Below, piece after piece: positions 22,801-33,775 of a stretch of DNA of 64,000 nucleotides; position 1 is the first letter of the stretch, and the number at the start of each line of letters is the position of its first letter. This stretch comes from Cristatella mucedo (Eukaryota; Bryozoa; Phylactolaemata; Cristatellidae). Both the position numbers and the translations under genes were made by a program. The stretch covers positions 9,142,001-9,206,000 of the forward strand of contig WPIO01000004.1 in assembly GCA_009760855.2 (NCBI GenBank). Direction: 5' to 3'. The notes under the pieces are model-generated. The model worked only from the letters and a program-made list of their open reading frames with translations, had not been told where the DNA came from and searched no databases.

Positions 22801-25800
22801 TCTATGGGTTACCCTTGAGTTAGTGACATTCGCGATAGCAAGCGTGCTCTAGCAAGCACGAATCGTGCTTAGACCAGCAGGCTAAAGCGAACATGAAGAC
22901 ACTTAGGGCCACCGGTTAGTAAGACCTCGGGCTAATAGCAGTCACTGAATCATGCACAGCGAACCGTAAAAGACTGCGGCGAAGGGAAGGCCGTCCGGAA
23001 CAGATGCGGCTTAAGTTAAGATTTATAAGATGAATGATCATTGCAGGTAGCGACCGTAGCCAGAAGCGAGTCCAGACTTTAGCTGCATAAGCACTGAATG
23101 GTCGATCACCAAAAGATTTCCATTTAGTGCGAGTGGTGGCAAGATGACTGGATCGGCTGAGGAGCGGATGGTGCGAGAGCGCCCATCGAGCGGAGCAAAC
23201 AAGTAAAGTGACCGGTAAGCCGTGCCGGGGATCTTGAAAAATCCATTCGATGCTTCATAAGGAGCCAGCGAAGTCAAAACGGAAGTGGTGTGCTGTGTGT
23301 GGCAGCAAGGCCTTGAACAGCAGACCAGATAAGCCACCGGCCTTCACTAGTTGCAGCCGATTAAAGGGCACAGGCCAGGATTGCATAATTGCAATAATCT
23401 AGACTCGCTGTCAAAAAACGCGTTCTCGTTTGGTTGTCGCACTCTTAGCAGGCCCTGATAATTTGTCCTGATCGAATCGCCCTTGACCCTGGACCGGTGA
23501 TAATTAGCAGTGTTCCTTGGCTAAAAGCCGGCCGCCGACTTAGCGGTGGAGGACGGTAGTCGCTATCATTTGTCGACGCGAAATGCAGTTGAGACCAACT
23601 GTGAACGGGTCATTAATGCATTGTGGTCATATTATGTAAGGCATGCACAGTATTAAAAAAAACTCCACTCAGAAAGACTTTGCACAGCACCTCTGACCGT
23701 TACTTAGAGCAGCGAGCATGTAGGATCGCAACCTAAAATGCTTCGAGAAAGGAAAACAGCCCTCTCCCAAAAGTGGGAACACAGTGTCATTCGTCCTGTC
23801 AGCAATCGCACATCGCGACAAGCGGAGATTTTGGGTCGCATTAACTGCTGTGCGTGCAAAAAGAGACTGCTTTAACAGAGTGAACTGTATGGCAGCAGAA
23901 GCCATCACGTCGCTTGCCGGAGTCACCAAGAGCTATCTGCTGAAGGGCTCAAACCCGCGAACTAAGTCATGAAGTGCGAAAGGACAGGACGCACGCCTGC
24001 TTCTCGGCCAGGCTAGCAGCCTGATCGAACCGGCCTCAACCCTGGATGTACAAGGTGCGATGTACAAGGACGAGACTTCGCAAGAGCAGAAACAGGAAGC
24101 AGGAAGCAGGCCACACGTGACCGCCGAAGCGAGCTGAAGATTCGAGATGCATCGGACCTATCGCTCTTCTGACTAGAGTTGCTTAGCTTCAACCCAAGCT
24201 CGAATCCTTTGGAGAACATGCCTTTAGTTCGTATGCTTCCAAAACCTGGAACTTACTCCCGAGTGACGCCACGACATCCCCTGACTTGAAGACATTTAAA
24301 AGACGCTATACAATGACCTTGATCCTCACAGCATTTTCCGGGTCTGTGTGCATCATTATTTGTGTGCTTATGCGTGCTGACACTGTGCATGTCATCACTA
24401 GACCTATATTAAGGAACAAACCTCAATTAATTCCTGCCGCTGGAAGGCCAGATACGATATAATGTTGGCCACTGTACGGGCTGTTCAAGAGCTGAAGTAT
24501 ATTCAAAAAAGCAATTAGCCTGGTATAGCAACAACTTTAGCCCCCTCACACATACTCATTCAAGTCATAGCTATAATAATAATAATTTTAATGTAATAAC
24601 AATAACAACAAAAATAACAATAATTAATTGGTACAGCATCCTATGAGTAGTAGACCTCTTTCTATGCACTTTTCATGTGCCGGAAAAGAAGCATGTCAAA
24701 AGAGCAGTGATTAATCAAATGTCAAAAGAGCAGTGATTAAGTGCATCCTTTCAGTGCAAAGAAGCAAGTAAAGGATTGTTTACAAGAACAGAGCAGATGC
24801 TTTGAGGAACAGCTTAGTTGTTAGCCCCTTTTTACATGCCTTTAAGTTTCGGGATTTCGTGATGTCTGTCGGTGGTGAGTTTCAAACTTTGGGACCATAC
24901 AAACTGAACGCATGGCCTCCAAAGGATGTTAGTTTGTTTAGAGGCACAAGTGGACGACTTAATCCAGATGAGCAGGTGGTGTGATGGGAATGGCTAGGAC
25001 ATATTTCAGATTGCTGGGCAGGAGCAAGAGGATGAAGGGACCTACAAGTGAGTGGCAGAATCTTGGTTTCGATTCACTGCTTGATAGGCGGTCGGTTCAG
25101 GTGTGGCAAGTGGTCTAATGCGGTAGTTACGACGTTCAAGACTGACAAGTCTATCCGCTGAGTGTCACAGGCTGCAGACGAACTGCAAGTAGTGAGGTAT
25201 AGAATCACGCAGTGGCTATACGATATGTGCTGACCGGGCCCGTTTTGAGCACTAGGCTCTCCAGTTTCATAGTTACACTATTTATATCCACGACCATTAA
25301 GCTGGGGTTGTTGTCATTTAATTTGAGAAAATCTGCTTCCATTCAAGTGCAAAAGTCAGCAATACACGCTACACAGGATTTGAAAGTGTTTGAAGTGCCG
25401 AAAGGCAGAGAGGGATAAAGCGCAGATATAACTGTATATCATTCGGAAAAAAACGAAAGCCAGGGTCTAACCCTGTAACTCTTAATTGCTTTACGGCATT
25501 TAATCTTATAATCACTTTTGTAAATGTATATCTATTTTTACAGGCACAATGGGCCTTGAGGAAACGCCTGCCAATCCTATTAAAGAAATGGGCTCGTTGT
25601 ATTCGCTCGACTTGCAGCACAACATCAGAAAACACCAAGATAAGATCAGCATATCAAACGGATTGGCGTGGACTTCGGACAATAGAACCATGTTCTATAT
25701 AGACAGCTTGCCCAGAGTAGTTTATGTGCAACAGTTTAATTTGCAAAGTGGAACATATGGTGAGTAAGCACAATCTGTTAGCGTCTCAATGCGGGACAAC

Positions 25801-28800
25801 CATTTTCTGATGCAACAAAACATTTACTACTTTGACTCTGATCCTGTCCATACGTTCAACTTTGCAGATGCCTATAAAATAAATAAGCCTTAAACAGAAA
25901 TGACCGATGGTTCAGCAATCATGGTCACACTTAATTGATCAGGCCGAAGCAGTTTCAGCACCAGCTCTCGGTTCTGAAGGGATTACTTATGATGGCATAG
26001 AGCTGAGAAAAAATAGATCGATTACTTGGCAAAACGGTGACCTTCAAAAACAAACTTTTAAAATAGTGGACTTGGCAAAGCATTGAAGGGGTGGGGTATG
26101 GACTTGGCAAAGCAGATGACACGCAGCAGCAGCTGTAAGCTGCACTTTGACCTCTTTCTGCCTTATTGCTGATCGAACTCTCTCAGCTTCTTTGCTGCAT
26201 GTATTACTGACATTCGAATTAAGCTTTTCTAAAATTAAACTTTGATAAAACCAACTTACTAATTATGGCCAAGCTAAGTGTCACTCAGAAACTGGAAAGC
26301 CGAACTCTCCAAATCGGCTGTACCAGCACATTTCCTGTAGGCTTCGCCCTGACCTGTAAATAGATGAGCACACAGTCAGTGTTAGTACTTTCACCTTTGT
26401 AACATTGCCAAATTTCGGGCTTTCTAGCATAAGGACAGCACAGCCAAGCTAGCTCATGCGTACGTGACATCCCGACTAGACTCTGTGACCCCAGCGGATC
26501 CGTCCTTTTTTCCTTTGTGCTTAGCCTACTTGGGCACAATTGAGTGAGTGCTACTAACCACGGATCCTTCTAATCAGCAGCCGTGAAAGTCGTGTGTGCT
26601 TTTCCATGCTTGTCTTAGCATGAAAATTGTGTTTTTTCCTGGTTGCCTAAGTAAGATACCTTGCTTTTTATCAACCGTTGGTTAACCTTAAATCCTTTGG
26701 AGACCGTGCATTTAGCTCGTATGCTCCCACAGCCTGGAACTCCCTCCCGACCTGCATCAGAACATCCCCTGACCTGACCACATTTAAAAGAAACTTAAAA
26801 ACATACCTATTTAGGACAGCATTTAGTGGGTCCTTGTGATTCGTCCTCGATGTGCTTATGCGTGCTGACACTGTGCATGCTGCCACTAACCACATTTGCA
26901 TGCTGACCCAGTGCATGTAACCCCTAACCATGTTATTCATTTTGTTTGTTTTTCAAGCATGATTTTACTTACTATTCTATTGCGTATCACTTTGCAGCAA
27001 ATGTAAAGCGCCTAGAAAGAGATTAAGTTCTCTGAGGGCGCTTTATCAAGTGCAATATTATTATTATTATTATTATTATTGCAGCTCCTGCAGTGAATTT
27101 CAAATTCAGCGCATGGACGAAGATTTAGTTCTCGTAGGGTTCAAGGCCCTAGCTCTTGTAGATTTTGTCAGTCACTTGTAGGTCTCTTCATTCTTTGGCT
27201 CCAGCCTACCTATCGGATCAAGTGCTCCACCAGGCCAAGCATCGTACCATCCGCTTTTCGGAATCCAACTGTTTACCTATACCTTATACAAACCTCAGAT
27301 CCTTTGGAGACCGTGTCTTTAGTTCGTATGCTCCCATCGCCTGGAGCTCACTCCCGACTTCCGTCACAACATCCCCTGGATTGACCACATTTAAAAAGAA
27401 ATTAAAAACGCACCTATTTGTCATAGCATTCGGTGGGTCCCTGTGACTCGTACTTTATGTGCTTATGAGTGCTGACACTGAGCATGCTGCCACTAACCAC
27501 ACTTGCATGCTGACCCTGTGCATGTCACCCCTAACCACGTTATTCACGTTGCTTATCAAGCATGATACCACTCACCATTCGATCGTGTTTCCTTTGCAGC
27601 AAATGTAAATCGCTTAGAAAGAGATTGAGTTCTCTGAGGGCGCTTCATCAAGTGTGTTAACTATGATTATTTTTTTATTAGGGCTCTATACAAAAGACTT
27701 GTGATAATGATGATTTATATACCACCGGTATTGCCTTACGTTTATTTACAGAAAATCAAAGGGTACTGCTGGACTTTTCGAAGACCGCTATTTCGGATTA
27801 TGGCTTTCCAGATGGGATGTGCATCGACCAAGAAGATCGCATCTGGGTTGCGTTTTATAAGGCCTCTAAAGTGTGCCGATTTGACCCCGAAACGGGTCAG
27901 TAACCAATGTCAACGTGTGTTGGGCGTATTGTGTTTACTCCATTAATTTAGAAGCTCCTGCTACGAGCTTGTGTATCTGTCACCTCTCTGTACTACTCTC
28001 TACTTTTTTTTGAGAGATTGCAATCGAACTTACGGGCTGCTCCGGGCTTTGGCTAGCTAGGCTGGAAGCAGGAACATAAGCTTGAGGTTTAAATTAGTAC
28101 AGTCATTCGAGCTACACTGTGCCTAATGAATGCTTGTTAGTTACCTGATGGTGAATCACTATCGCCGCCCTATGTGAAACGTTTTTACACACACTGCTTT
28201 GGCCAATTTGCCTCTGCTATCACGTTCACATAAAAATACCACAATCGGGGAAATTTATATACTTACGCTGCCTCGTTATGATTTCGTTTACTTTCCGGGA
28301 TCGACCTGGGTGCAGCTTCTTCTAGCACATAATCAAACTGGAATTATTCAAGAGTCACTACAAGTCACTGTGAACAGCCACTTACACAAACGATTAGAGT
28401 TGAGTAAAACTGGATATTAAAAAAGCAGTCTTATGCTAACGCATCTATTTATGACAGCATTTAGTGGGCCCCGTGATTCGTCCTTTATGTGCTTATGCGT
28501 GCTGACACTGTTGCATGCTGCCACTAACCACACCTGCATGCTGACCCTGTGCATGTCACCCCTAACCATGTTATTCTTGTTTTTTATTGAGCGTGCTACG
28601 ACTAACCATTTAATCGTGCTTCATTTGAAGCAATTGTAAAGCGTCTAGATAGAGATTGAGTTCTCTAGAGGTGCTTTATAAAATGTATTATTACTATTAT
28701 CATTAGTATTCCGACTTCTTTCTAGGCGCATGTAATATGCCTAGAAAGCGATTTGGTTCTCTTAGGATGCTATTCAAATATCCAAACGTTCTCCTTCTTC

Positions 28801-30143
28801 TCATTGATACAATTACTCACGAGTCTATGCATTGCTTCTATTAATTATTGTATGCCTGATTAAAAATTAAAAATTAAATGCTAGCTGATTTAACAGCCTC
28901 TTTTTGTATAGCGACAGAAGAGCCTTTCCTTCTATCACCACCTCTTGCAGCGGCGATAAAGAATCGCCCACCGCAGGTATCGAACCCACGACCTCGGGAC
29001 CGAGGTCGTGAAAAGCAACCACCTTACTAGTGAGCCATTACGGCTCCAAGAAAATTACTTGGGAGTGTCTCAAATTCGTTAGCGACGACGAAATTGTTTT
29101 TTTTGATGATAGCAAAATGCACCGTTTTTATAATGAAGATGTTGAAGTTCTGGAACTATAGGGAGTGTTCTAATCACATCCTACTTGAACCTAGATCTGC
29201 AAGGCAGTTTGCTGACACTACAGATTAACTCTATAAACAGTGCAAGCAAATGAAAAGTGCCTAGAGAGAGATTGAGCTCTCAGAGGGCGCTTTATCATGT
29301 CTATTATTCTTATTATTATTATTAAGTAATGGAAGTTCCGGGCCCGGTAGTTTAAATGTAAAACCTGCACATAAGCGTCTGTAATGCTGCATGCTTAGAT
29401 TAGCGACAGCCACGAACTACCGACTAGTTCTGCCGAAGAAAGCACCATATCGTCTGCTTTGAAGTATCTGTCACTTGCCTTGAGACTAACACAATTCTGT
29501 GGAAGACGTATCCAAGACAAGATGAACCCGGTCGCTGAAATAAAGTATTTAGGCTGAAATTTAAACTAAGTGAGCTTCAGAGCTTACCTTATATCGCCAG
29601 CGGTTCAGCAGAAGTAATGCAATGCATGCTTATGTATATTGGCCTCCGATACGAAGGTCGAGAAGATTAGACTGTATAACTAATATATGAACGACCTCTA
29701 TGCAAATACGAAGACTCGCTAATGCTCTTAAGCACGTGAGCGGTGAATGTGATGTAAAAATTGCCGTCCCAGTGGCAAAGAGCTTGCCCTTTTATAGCAA
29801 TCTTCGCAGCAGTGAAATCGGAGTGTTGCCTGATCTCAAGCACTTGGATCGCAGACGCGCCGACTTTCGTGGCTAGAGCTTGGACTTGTGGCTGGGCTAG
29901 AGTTTGAGAGACTCGACTGTGTTATCCATTGCAGGTAAGGAGCTCCAGTCTATCGCTCTACCAGCCGAGAGAATAACGTCATGCTGCTTCGGAGGCGAAG
30001 ACTACAGCGAACTCTATGTGACCAGCGGCCGCCATCCGATGAGCGACGCCGAAGTAGCAGCCATAGATCCGCTGGCAGGCTCGGTATTCAAAATCAGCGG
30101 CCTGGGAGTGAAGGGCGTAGCCCCCCAGATTTACATGGCATAG
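16644..30143 (+). CDS. RGN: Regucalcin / SMP-30 family protein, five-exon gene (303 aa)
   Basis: Complete gene joined from 16644-16806, 21276-21455, 25544-25759, 27752-27895 and 29935-30143 (912 nt, stop TAG). All introns begin GT, end AG and lie in phase 1, and the joined frame is open throughout. The family is a six-bladed beta-propeller, cytosolic, metal-dependent gluconolactonase also linked to calcium handling; vertebrate members are about 299 aa. Family residues line up: metal ligands E18 (GEGPHW), N153 (ISISNGLAW) and D207 (FPDGMCID), and substrate-side R100 and N102 in NRFNDGK. The C-terminal hallmark SCCFGG...LYVT...GLGVKG is present. The start is the ATG in GCCATGT, the only one that keeps E18 in register. 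Introns of 4.5, 4.1, 2.0 and 2.0 kb hold LINE-A copies. I see no canonical AATAAA within 500 bp after the stop. Enzymatic activity is inferred from the family. Confidence 0.96.
17242..17333. repeat. 46-bp exact tandem duplication
   Basis: TGGCTCCGGCGGCGGCTGTT through GAGGCACGA occurs at 17242 and again at 17288 without change. In regucalcin intron 1, in a GC-rich stretch. Confidence 0.92.
18860..19977 (+). mobile_element. Old LINE, reverse transcriptase to 3' end
   Basis: In regucalcin intron 1. Translated pieces with frameshifts include GLGLGPLPFIIYTL (the VPQGSVLGP motif), NTQLYLCFDPS (the ADDTQLYLS site with its catalytic residues lost), LDFCNSFLARLPG and HNSAARHV. It ends with a LINE-A-like tail (GAGATTTAGTTCTCTGA...GCTATACAAACG). 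More diverged than other copies. Confidence 0.8.
20171..20198. repeat. (AT)n microsatellite
   Basis: 14 AT units. It is flanked on both sides by the words TCCTG(G/T)CTCCGCTACTGGCT, so it interrupts or joins two copies of that 20-bp phrase. Confidence 0.85.
20672..20822 (+). mobile_element. SINE-2 with an internal head duplication
   Basis: In regucalcin intron 1. AGGTGCTCGCCTTTAACGACC is followed 20 bp later by a second, similar CTCATCTTTACGACCGAAG, then GTCGTGGGGTCGAGCCCTG and the tail with GCGCTATGCAAATGATTAT. Confidence 0.72.
21276..21455 (+). CDS. RGN: Regucalcin exon 2
   Basis: Opens after TTTGCAG and closes before GTGAGT, phase 1 to phase 1, 180 nt. It encodes residues 55-114, including the substrate-contact motif NRFNDGK (R100, N102) and GRLWAG. 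It has no in-frame ATG of its own, so an ATG-based ORF search misses it. Confidence 0.95.
21668..21750 (+). mobile_element. LINE-A 3' tail
   Basis: Begins at GCAGCAAATAGAAAGTGCC and runs through the hairpin into (ATT)n. Inside regucalcin intron 2, 210 bp after exon 2. Confidence 0.75.
22556..22670. repeat. AT-rich low-complexity tract
   Basis: ATAATA and (AT)n mixtures in regucalcin intron 2; no coding signal. Confidence 0.9.
22733..22870 (-). mobile_element. Possible SINE-2 or LINE tail
   Basis: TTTTATAGCATCCTAAGAGAACTTAATC then AGGGGCTTTCAAATTTGGCG follow the reversed tail. The remaining 80 bp match poorly. Confidence 0.4.
23000..23360 (-). mobile_element. LINE C-terminal RT fragment of a third family
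   Basis: The minus strand reads SSHLATTRTKWKSFGDRPFS and AYAAKVW, the FGDRAFS..AP..WN block of L2/CR1-like polymerases, preceded by a broken LHWLP-type region. Its wording differs from LINE-A and LINE-B. No 3' tail was recognised. Confidence 0.6.
24175..24400 (+). mobile_element. LINE-A internal fragment
   Basis: RT C-terminal block (TTTGGAGAACATGCCTTTAG, TGGAACTTACTCCCGAGTG, ACATCCCCTGACTTGAAG) and the start of the 3'UTR. The tail is missing, unlike most copies, so it is probably deleted at its 3' end. Confidence 0.7.
24575..25155 (-). mobile_element. LINE-A-like 3' fragment, diverged
   Basis: A/T-rich imperfect (AAT)n, then a worn hairpin and 3'UTR, then the RT C-terminus (GGACCATACAAACTGAACGC, CCAAAGGATG). 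A 22-bp stretch (TGTCAAAAGAGCAGTGATTA) is tandemly doubled at 24692-24738. Confidence 0.7.
25544..25759 (+). CDS. RGN: Regucalcin exon 3
   Basis: 216 nt between TTTTTACAG and GTGAGT, residues 115-186. It carries GTMGLEE, GSLYSL and ISNGLAW with metal ligand N153, then MFYIDSLPR, the family's FYIDS signature. A decayed relative of this exon lies at about 31.6 kb. Confidence 0.96.
26682..27082 (+). mobile_element. LINE-A 3' fragment
   Basis: In regucalcin intron 3. RT end (SFGDRAFSSYAP-type frame), stop, full 3'UTR, hairpin and (ATT)8 tail; a clean example of the family 3' half. Confidence 0.9.
27140..27680 (+). mobile_element. LINE-A 3' fragment
   Basis: Second copy in the same orientation, 60 bp after the previous one. 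The last 93 RT residues are open (SLHSLAPAYLSDQ, RSFGDRVFSSYAP, TFKKKLKTHLF), then 3'UTR and hairpin. It ends about 70 bp before regucalcin exon 4. Confidence 0.9.
27752..27895 (+). CDS. RGN: Regucalcin exon 4
   Basis: 144 nt between TATTTACAG and the weaker donor GTCAGT. It contains YGFPDGMCIDQEDRIWVA with metal ligand D207, and KVCRFDPETG. The unspliced frame meets a TAA within six bases of the donor, so splicing here is needed to keep the frame open. Confidence 0.95.
28430..28712 (+). mobile_element. LINE-A 3' fragment
   Basis: In regucalcin intron 4. Starts at the RT C-terminus (LTHLFMTAFSG) and continues through the 3'UTR and hairpin to ATTATTACTATTATC. A second worn tail (CCTAGAAAGCGATTTGGTTC) follows at 28738-28795. 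Confidence 0.85.
28862..29047 (-). mobile_element. SINE-1, full copy
   Basis: In regucalcin intron 4. Same order in reverse: tail CTAGCTGATTTAACAGCCTC, TATAGCGACAGAAGAGCC, B box GGTATCGAACC (one base off), perfect 11-bp palindrome at 28987-29010, A-box region ending in CGGCTC. Confidence 0.85.
29250..29325 (+). mobile_element. LINE-A 3' tail
   Basis: GTGCCTAGAGAGAGATTGAG...GAGGGCGCTTTATCATG, then (ATT)n. In regucalcin intron 4. Confidence 0.75.
29935..30143 (+). CDS. RGN: Regucalcin exon 5 (terminal)
   Basis: Starts after CATTGCAG and completes a glycine codon with GT. It encodes the last 69 residues, with TSCCFGGEDYSELYVTSG and FKISGLGVKGVAPQ, the conserved C-terminal blade of SMP-30 proteins, then TAG. 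Confidence 0.95.
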
Positions 30144-31582
30144 TTAGCCTCAATATGGCGGCCTCCGCCCTGGTTACTGCCCCGTCGTCGCTGCTCAGCC
30201 ACAGATCGCTTCGAGCGGATTCCGAGTAGTGTGAGCTATCGCGGACTGGATGCTAGATATTCCAAATTCGCGGACTGTAAATTCAGCGAGGTAGCCATTG
30301 AAGCCTACATTTGCGCGAGACTACTCGAGTCACTTTGTTACTCAAAAATGTAACCCCGGTGCAAATTGTATTGTTCGTAATAATGGCGCACGCGAGCACG
30401 TGAGCGAACACGGGCGGGCGCACGTGTCAGTAAGCCTGGTGGCTTGCAAGCTTGCCGGCTGGCTCGAGTCGAGGTGAGAGTGAGCTCTCTCCAGCGGTAT
30501 GGCCGAGTGTTATTTACAGAAGCTAGAACCCTACTACAGCGAATCCACTTCAGACCACTCTTAGCTCTCAATGCGAAAGTATTTGCTCCTTCAATCGCAA
30601 CGATCATAGACTGAAAAGTTAGTCTCTAGATCAGCGGCTTCCGAACTCTTTCATCTGCCACGCCTCCGCGTTTCCCTCCTCTAGCGCCATCCAACCTTCT
30701 GATCGTGTCGTATTTATTTCGAAAAAAGTCCGGTGTATAAACAAGGCTTCAACTTTGAGGTGGGGAATTGCACTACCGGCGCGAAAAATGCATATGCAGC
30801 GAAGTGAACCGGAGAACCGACAGAGCTGCTTATAGGCTGCGCATATTCGGTTGCTTCTCGATCGATGCAGCAGAGGCTTCGTCAACGCGAGCCTCGCAGG
30901 CACCTCCTCCCGTATTGTCGGAGCAAAAATAGCGGGACAAGTGTATGCACCCAATCACACGAGCACGCGTGGCATAGGAAACAAAGACAAGTTCACTGGG
31001 GCCCAGCAAAAGCTGAGTAGAACTTCATTTGCTACGTCATTAGCTGAGACTCATAAAAGTCTACCGATGTGCATCTAGATTCAACGACGATATCTCTACC
31101 GCCCACTGGTCGGCCTACTTGCAGCGTTCGGCTTGCTCGGACAAGAATCCGACAGCCGCATTAGTCAACGCACTCTCCCCGTCGAGTCTAAATTACCGCA
31201 ATTCCCTCCGTTCAGAACTCCCGGCCGGCGCCCTAATCGACAGCGACAGGTGCAAAACTTGTATTGCAATACTTTAGGTAGCAACTACCTGCTATCTAGT
31301 TACTCAGGTCGGAGAGCCAGGATTTCCGGGTCCGAGGGGGCAAGCGAGCTTCGAGCTTTTTCAGACATAATGACATAGGTACCATATAAAAACAGTTTAT
31401 TAAATGAAATTGACAAATCTATTTGATTCGCTCCTTCCACGCTGCTCCTGCCCCTTGGGCCCCTAGGGAAATTTGCCCCGTGATGTAGGTACTTCCTTTT
31501 GGGGGGCAATTACCCCTGCCCCCTGGCTCCGCCCCTGTGGTTACTATTTCTTTCGCCCAGTGCTGACAGATTTGTATCTCGT
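30144..31582. other. 3' flank of regucalcin
   Basis: No exon or repeat recognised. An ATTAAA at 31399 is the first possible polyA hexamer I notice, too far to rely on. A GC-rich patch TGCCCCCTGGCTCCGCCCCTG at 31516 may be a transposon end. Confidence 0.4.
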
Positions 31583-31993
31583 GTGAGGCATGGTGGGCTT
31601 TGAAAAACCCAAAACGAAATAAGTGTAAGTTATTTATATAGCCCTGTGTACTTCATCGACGTGAACCACATGAAAATATCCATCCAAGATAAATTAATAT
31701 CTCAGACGGCATGGCATAGACTTCAGAATATATGGCCTTGCTCTATATTGACAGCTTGCCCAGAGTGGCTTGTGTGCAGCTGTTAAATATTCACTATGCT
31801 ACTTAAATTTGAGAGAAAAAGAATTCAATACATCTCTATCAGTGCAATTTTGTAAAGGATTCTGCTGGAGTTTTTCAGGGAAGTAATCTCGGATGATGGC
31901 TTTCCTGGTAGAGGTTTCATAGATCAAGAAGCTTTAAGCTGGGCATCTTTTTTATAAGGCCTTTAGCATGCAGATTGACCTTGGTACAAGTCG
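31583..31993 (+). pseudogene. Regucalcin exon 3-exon 4 pseudogene
   Basis: About 1.4 kb after the regucalcin stop, two blocks align with exons of that gene on the same strand. Block 31583-31795 follows exon 3: GCATGGTGGGCTTTGA matches the GTMGLE start, and TATATTGACAGCTTGCCCAG gives YIDSLPR. Block 31852-31990 follows exon 4, with GATTCTGCTGGAG, GATGGCTTTCCTGG and TTTATAAGGCCTTTAG. Both are broken by indels and stops. About 55 bp of unrelated sequence separates the blocks where the live gene has a 2-kb intron, so this is a decayed partial gene duplicate rather than a spliced retrocopy. Exons 1, 2 and 5 were not found. Confidence 0.8.
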
Positions 31994-32083
31994 GTATGTA
32001 CAGGTACCATATATAGGGTTTTGATTAGTTTGCCTTATATTCGTATGCTGTATATATGCATTTGTTTTCCATATTTATATTAT

Positions 32084-32229
32084 TTGTATGTGTATGTGTG
32101 TGTATGTGTGTATATGTGTGTGTGTGTGTATATGTGCGTGTGCGTGTGCGTGTGTGTGTGTGTGTGAGTGTGTGTGTGTGTGTGAGTGCGTGCGTGCGTG
32201 CGTGCGTGCGTGCGTGTGTGTGTGTGTGT
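32084..32229. repeat. (TG)n compound microsatellite
   Basis: TG/TATG/CGTG mixture including (CGTG)8 near 32187-32216. It gives spurious Cys/Val and His/Thr ORFs in several frames. Confidence 0.95.
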
Positions 32230-32874
32230 AGAACCAGCTGAGCACTGCAAAGTGGTATGGACAACCATATGCCTAAAAATATTTTAACGATGCAAGATGT
32301 CAGTTTAAAGGAAACATCACCCGGCAGCATTTTCGGTAAATAGGGAATTGAAATCTTGTTTAACTATTTCCTGAGTTTCAGCTCTCAGTTTGCCTAATGT
32401 ATTGGCTAAACTAAACTCCCTTCGCATAGTCTCATCGGAAACTTTTTAATTCATGTACTTTACCATAGCTTTGTAGTCTCGGGTGTTTCCCAAGATTCCA
32501 GTTGAAGTTTTATACGATTTAACATGTTTTTTCATCGGGAAACTTAGTTGGCTGATTTATCGCTCTAAGTGCACTATCGATTTCTCGATTAATGCACAAT
32601 CAATCGAATTCTCAAACCTAGACCTCGCCAGCAGAAGTACCTGATGCATTCGTTGAGAAGCATTTTTCGAGAAGGGGACACTGAAAAAATCCAAAGATTC
32701 TTACTGCTCTGTGTTTTAGTTCTATCGAAAACTACCATATAAAACTGCAACTGCTTCCTGATCAAATTGAAACTGTCAAATATGTTTATTTTACATGATT
32801 TCACGACAAGTGAGCTAGCCATAGTGGCAGCAGCCCCAGTTTGCAAAATAAATTGCTTACTCAATTTGGTCAAG

Positions 32875-32933
32875 ATTTGCGTAGATTCCAAGTGTAATGG
32901 ATTTTTTGCTTAGGAAAATAAACACACATGCAT

Positions 32934-32973
<40 letters not shown>

Positions 32974-33025
32974 GTGTATGTGTTTATTTTACTAAGCAAA
33001 ATGTCCATTACACTTGGAATATACG

Positions 33026-33030
<5 letters not shown>
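32875..33030. repeat. Near-perfect palindrome with (AT)n centre
   Basis: Left arm 32875-32938 (ATTTGCGTAGATTCCAAGTG...GTTT-type core AAATAAACACACATG) and right arm 32970-33030 (TATGTGTATGTGTTTATTTT...CACTTGGAATATACGCAAAT) are reverse complements over about 60 bp with a few differences. About 30 bp of AT repeat lie between. A second AT run follows at 33029-33056. Confidence 0.85.
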
Positions 33031-33061
<31 letters not shown>

Positions 33062-33159
33062 GAGTACCTGTGGACTCGATTCGCTGTCATAGTAGTTCGT
33101 CACGGAAGACAACTCTGCATTATCTTGCCGCTTGATGGAAGTAGTGCGCCATCCTGCTT

Positions 33160-33775
33160 ATAATAATAATGCACTTGATAAAGCACCCTCAGAGAACTCA
33201 ATCACTATCTAGGCGCTTTACATTTGCTGCAAAGAGAAACGCGATTGAATGGTGAGTAATATCATGCTTGATAAACTACATGAATAACATGGTTACGGTA
33301 GACATGCACAGGGTCAGCATGCAAGTGTGGTTAGTGGCAGCATGCACAGTGTCAGCACACATAAGCACATGAAGGACCAATCACAAGGACCCTCTAAATG
33401 ATTTCCTAAATAGGCGTGTTTTTAAGTTCTTTTTAAATGTGGTCAAGTCAGGGGATGTTCTGACGCAAGTCGGGAGTGAGTGAGTTCCAGGCTTTGAGAG
33501 CATACGAACTAAATTCACCGTCTCCAAAGGATTAGAGGTTTGTACGAGGTATTGGTAAATTGTTAGACTCCAAAAAGCGGGTGGTACTATGTTTGGCCTG
33601 GTGGGGGAGTAGATCTGAGAGATTGGCTGGAGCCAAAGAATGGAGTGACCTAAAATTGAGCTACAATACCTTGAAGTCGGTTCGTTGCTTGACTGGTAAC
33701 CAGCGCAGGTCGGAGAGAAGTGGTGTGATGTGGCAACCGCGACGCTCACGACAGACAAGCCTAGCTGCTTCGTGA
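33160..33775 (-). mobile_element. LINE-A 3' fragment abutting LINE-B
   Basis: Tail, hairpin, 3'UTR and about 125 codons of RT C-terminus, ending at CGACAGACAAGCCTAGCTGC. Only some 20 bp separate it from the 3' end of LINE-B at 33795, both on the minus strand. Confidence 0.88.

Noticed and set aside
32025-32330. Long His/Thr-rich and Cys/Val-rich ORFs on both strands
   Set aside because: Pure translation of a TG microsatellite.
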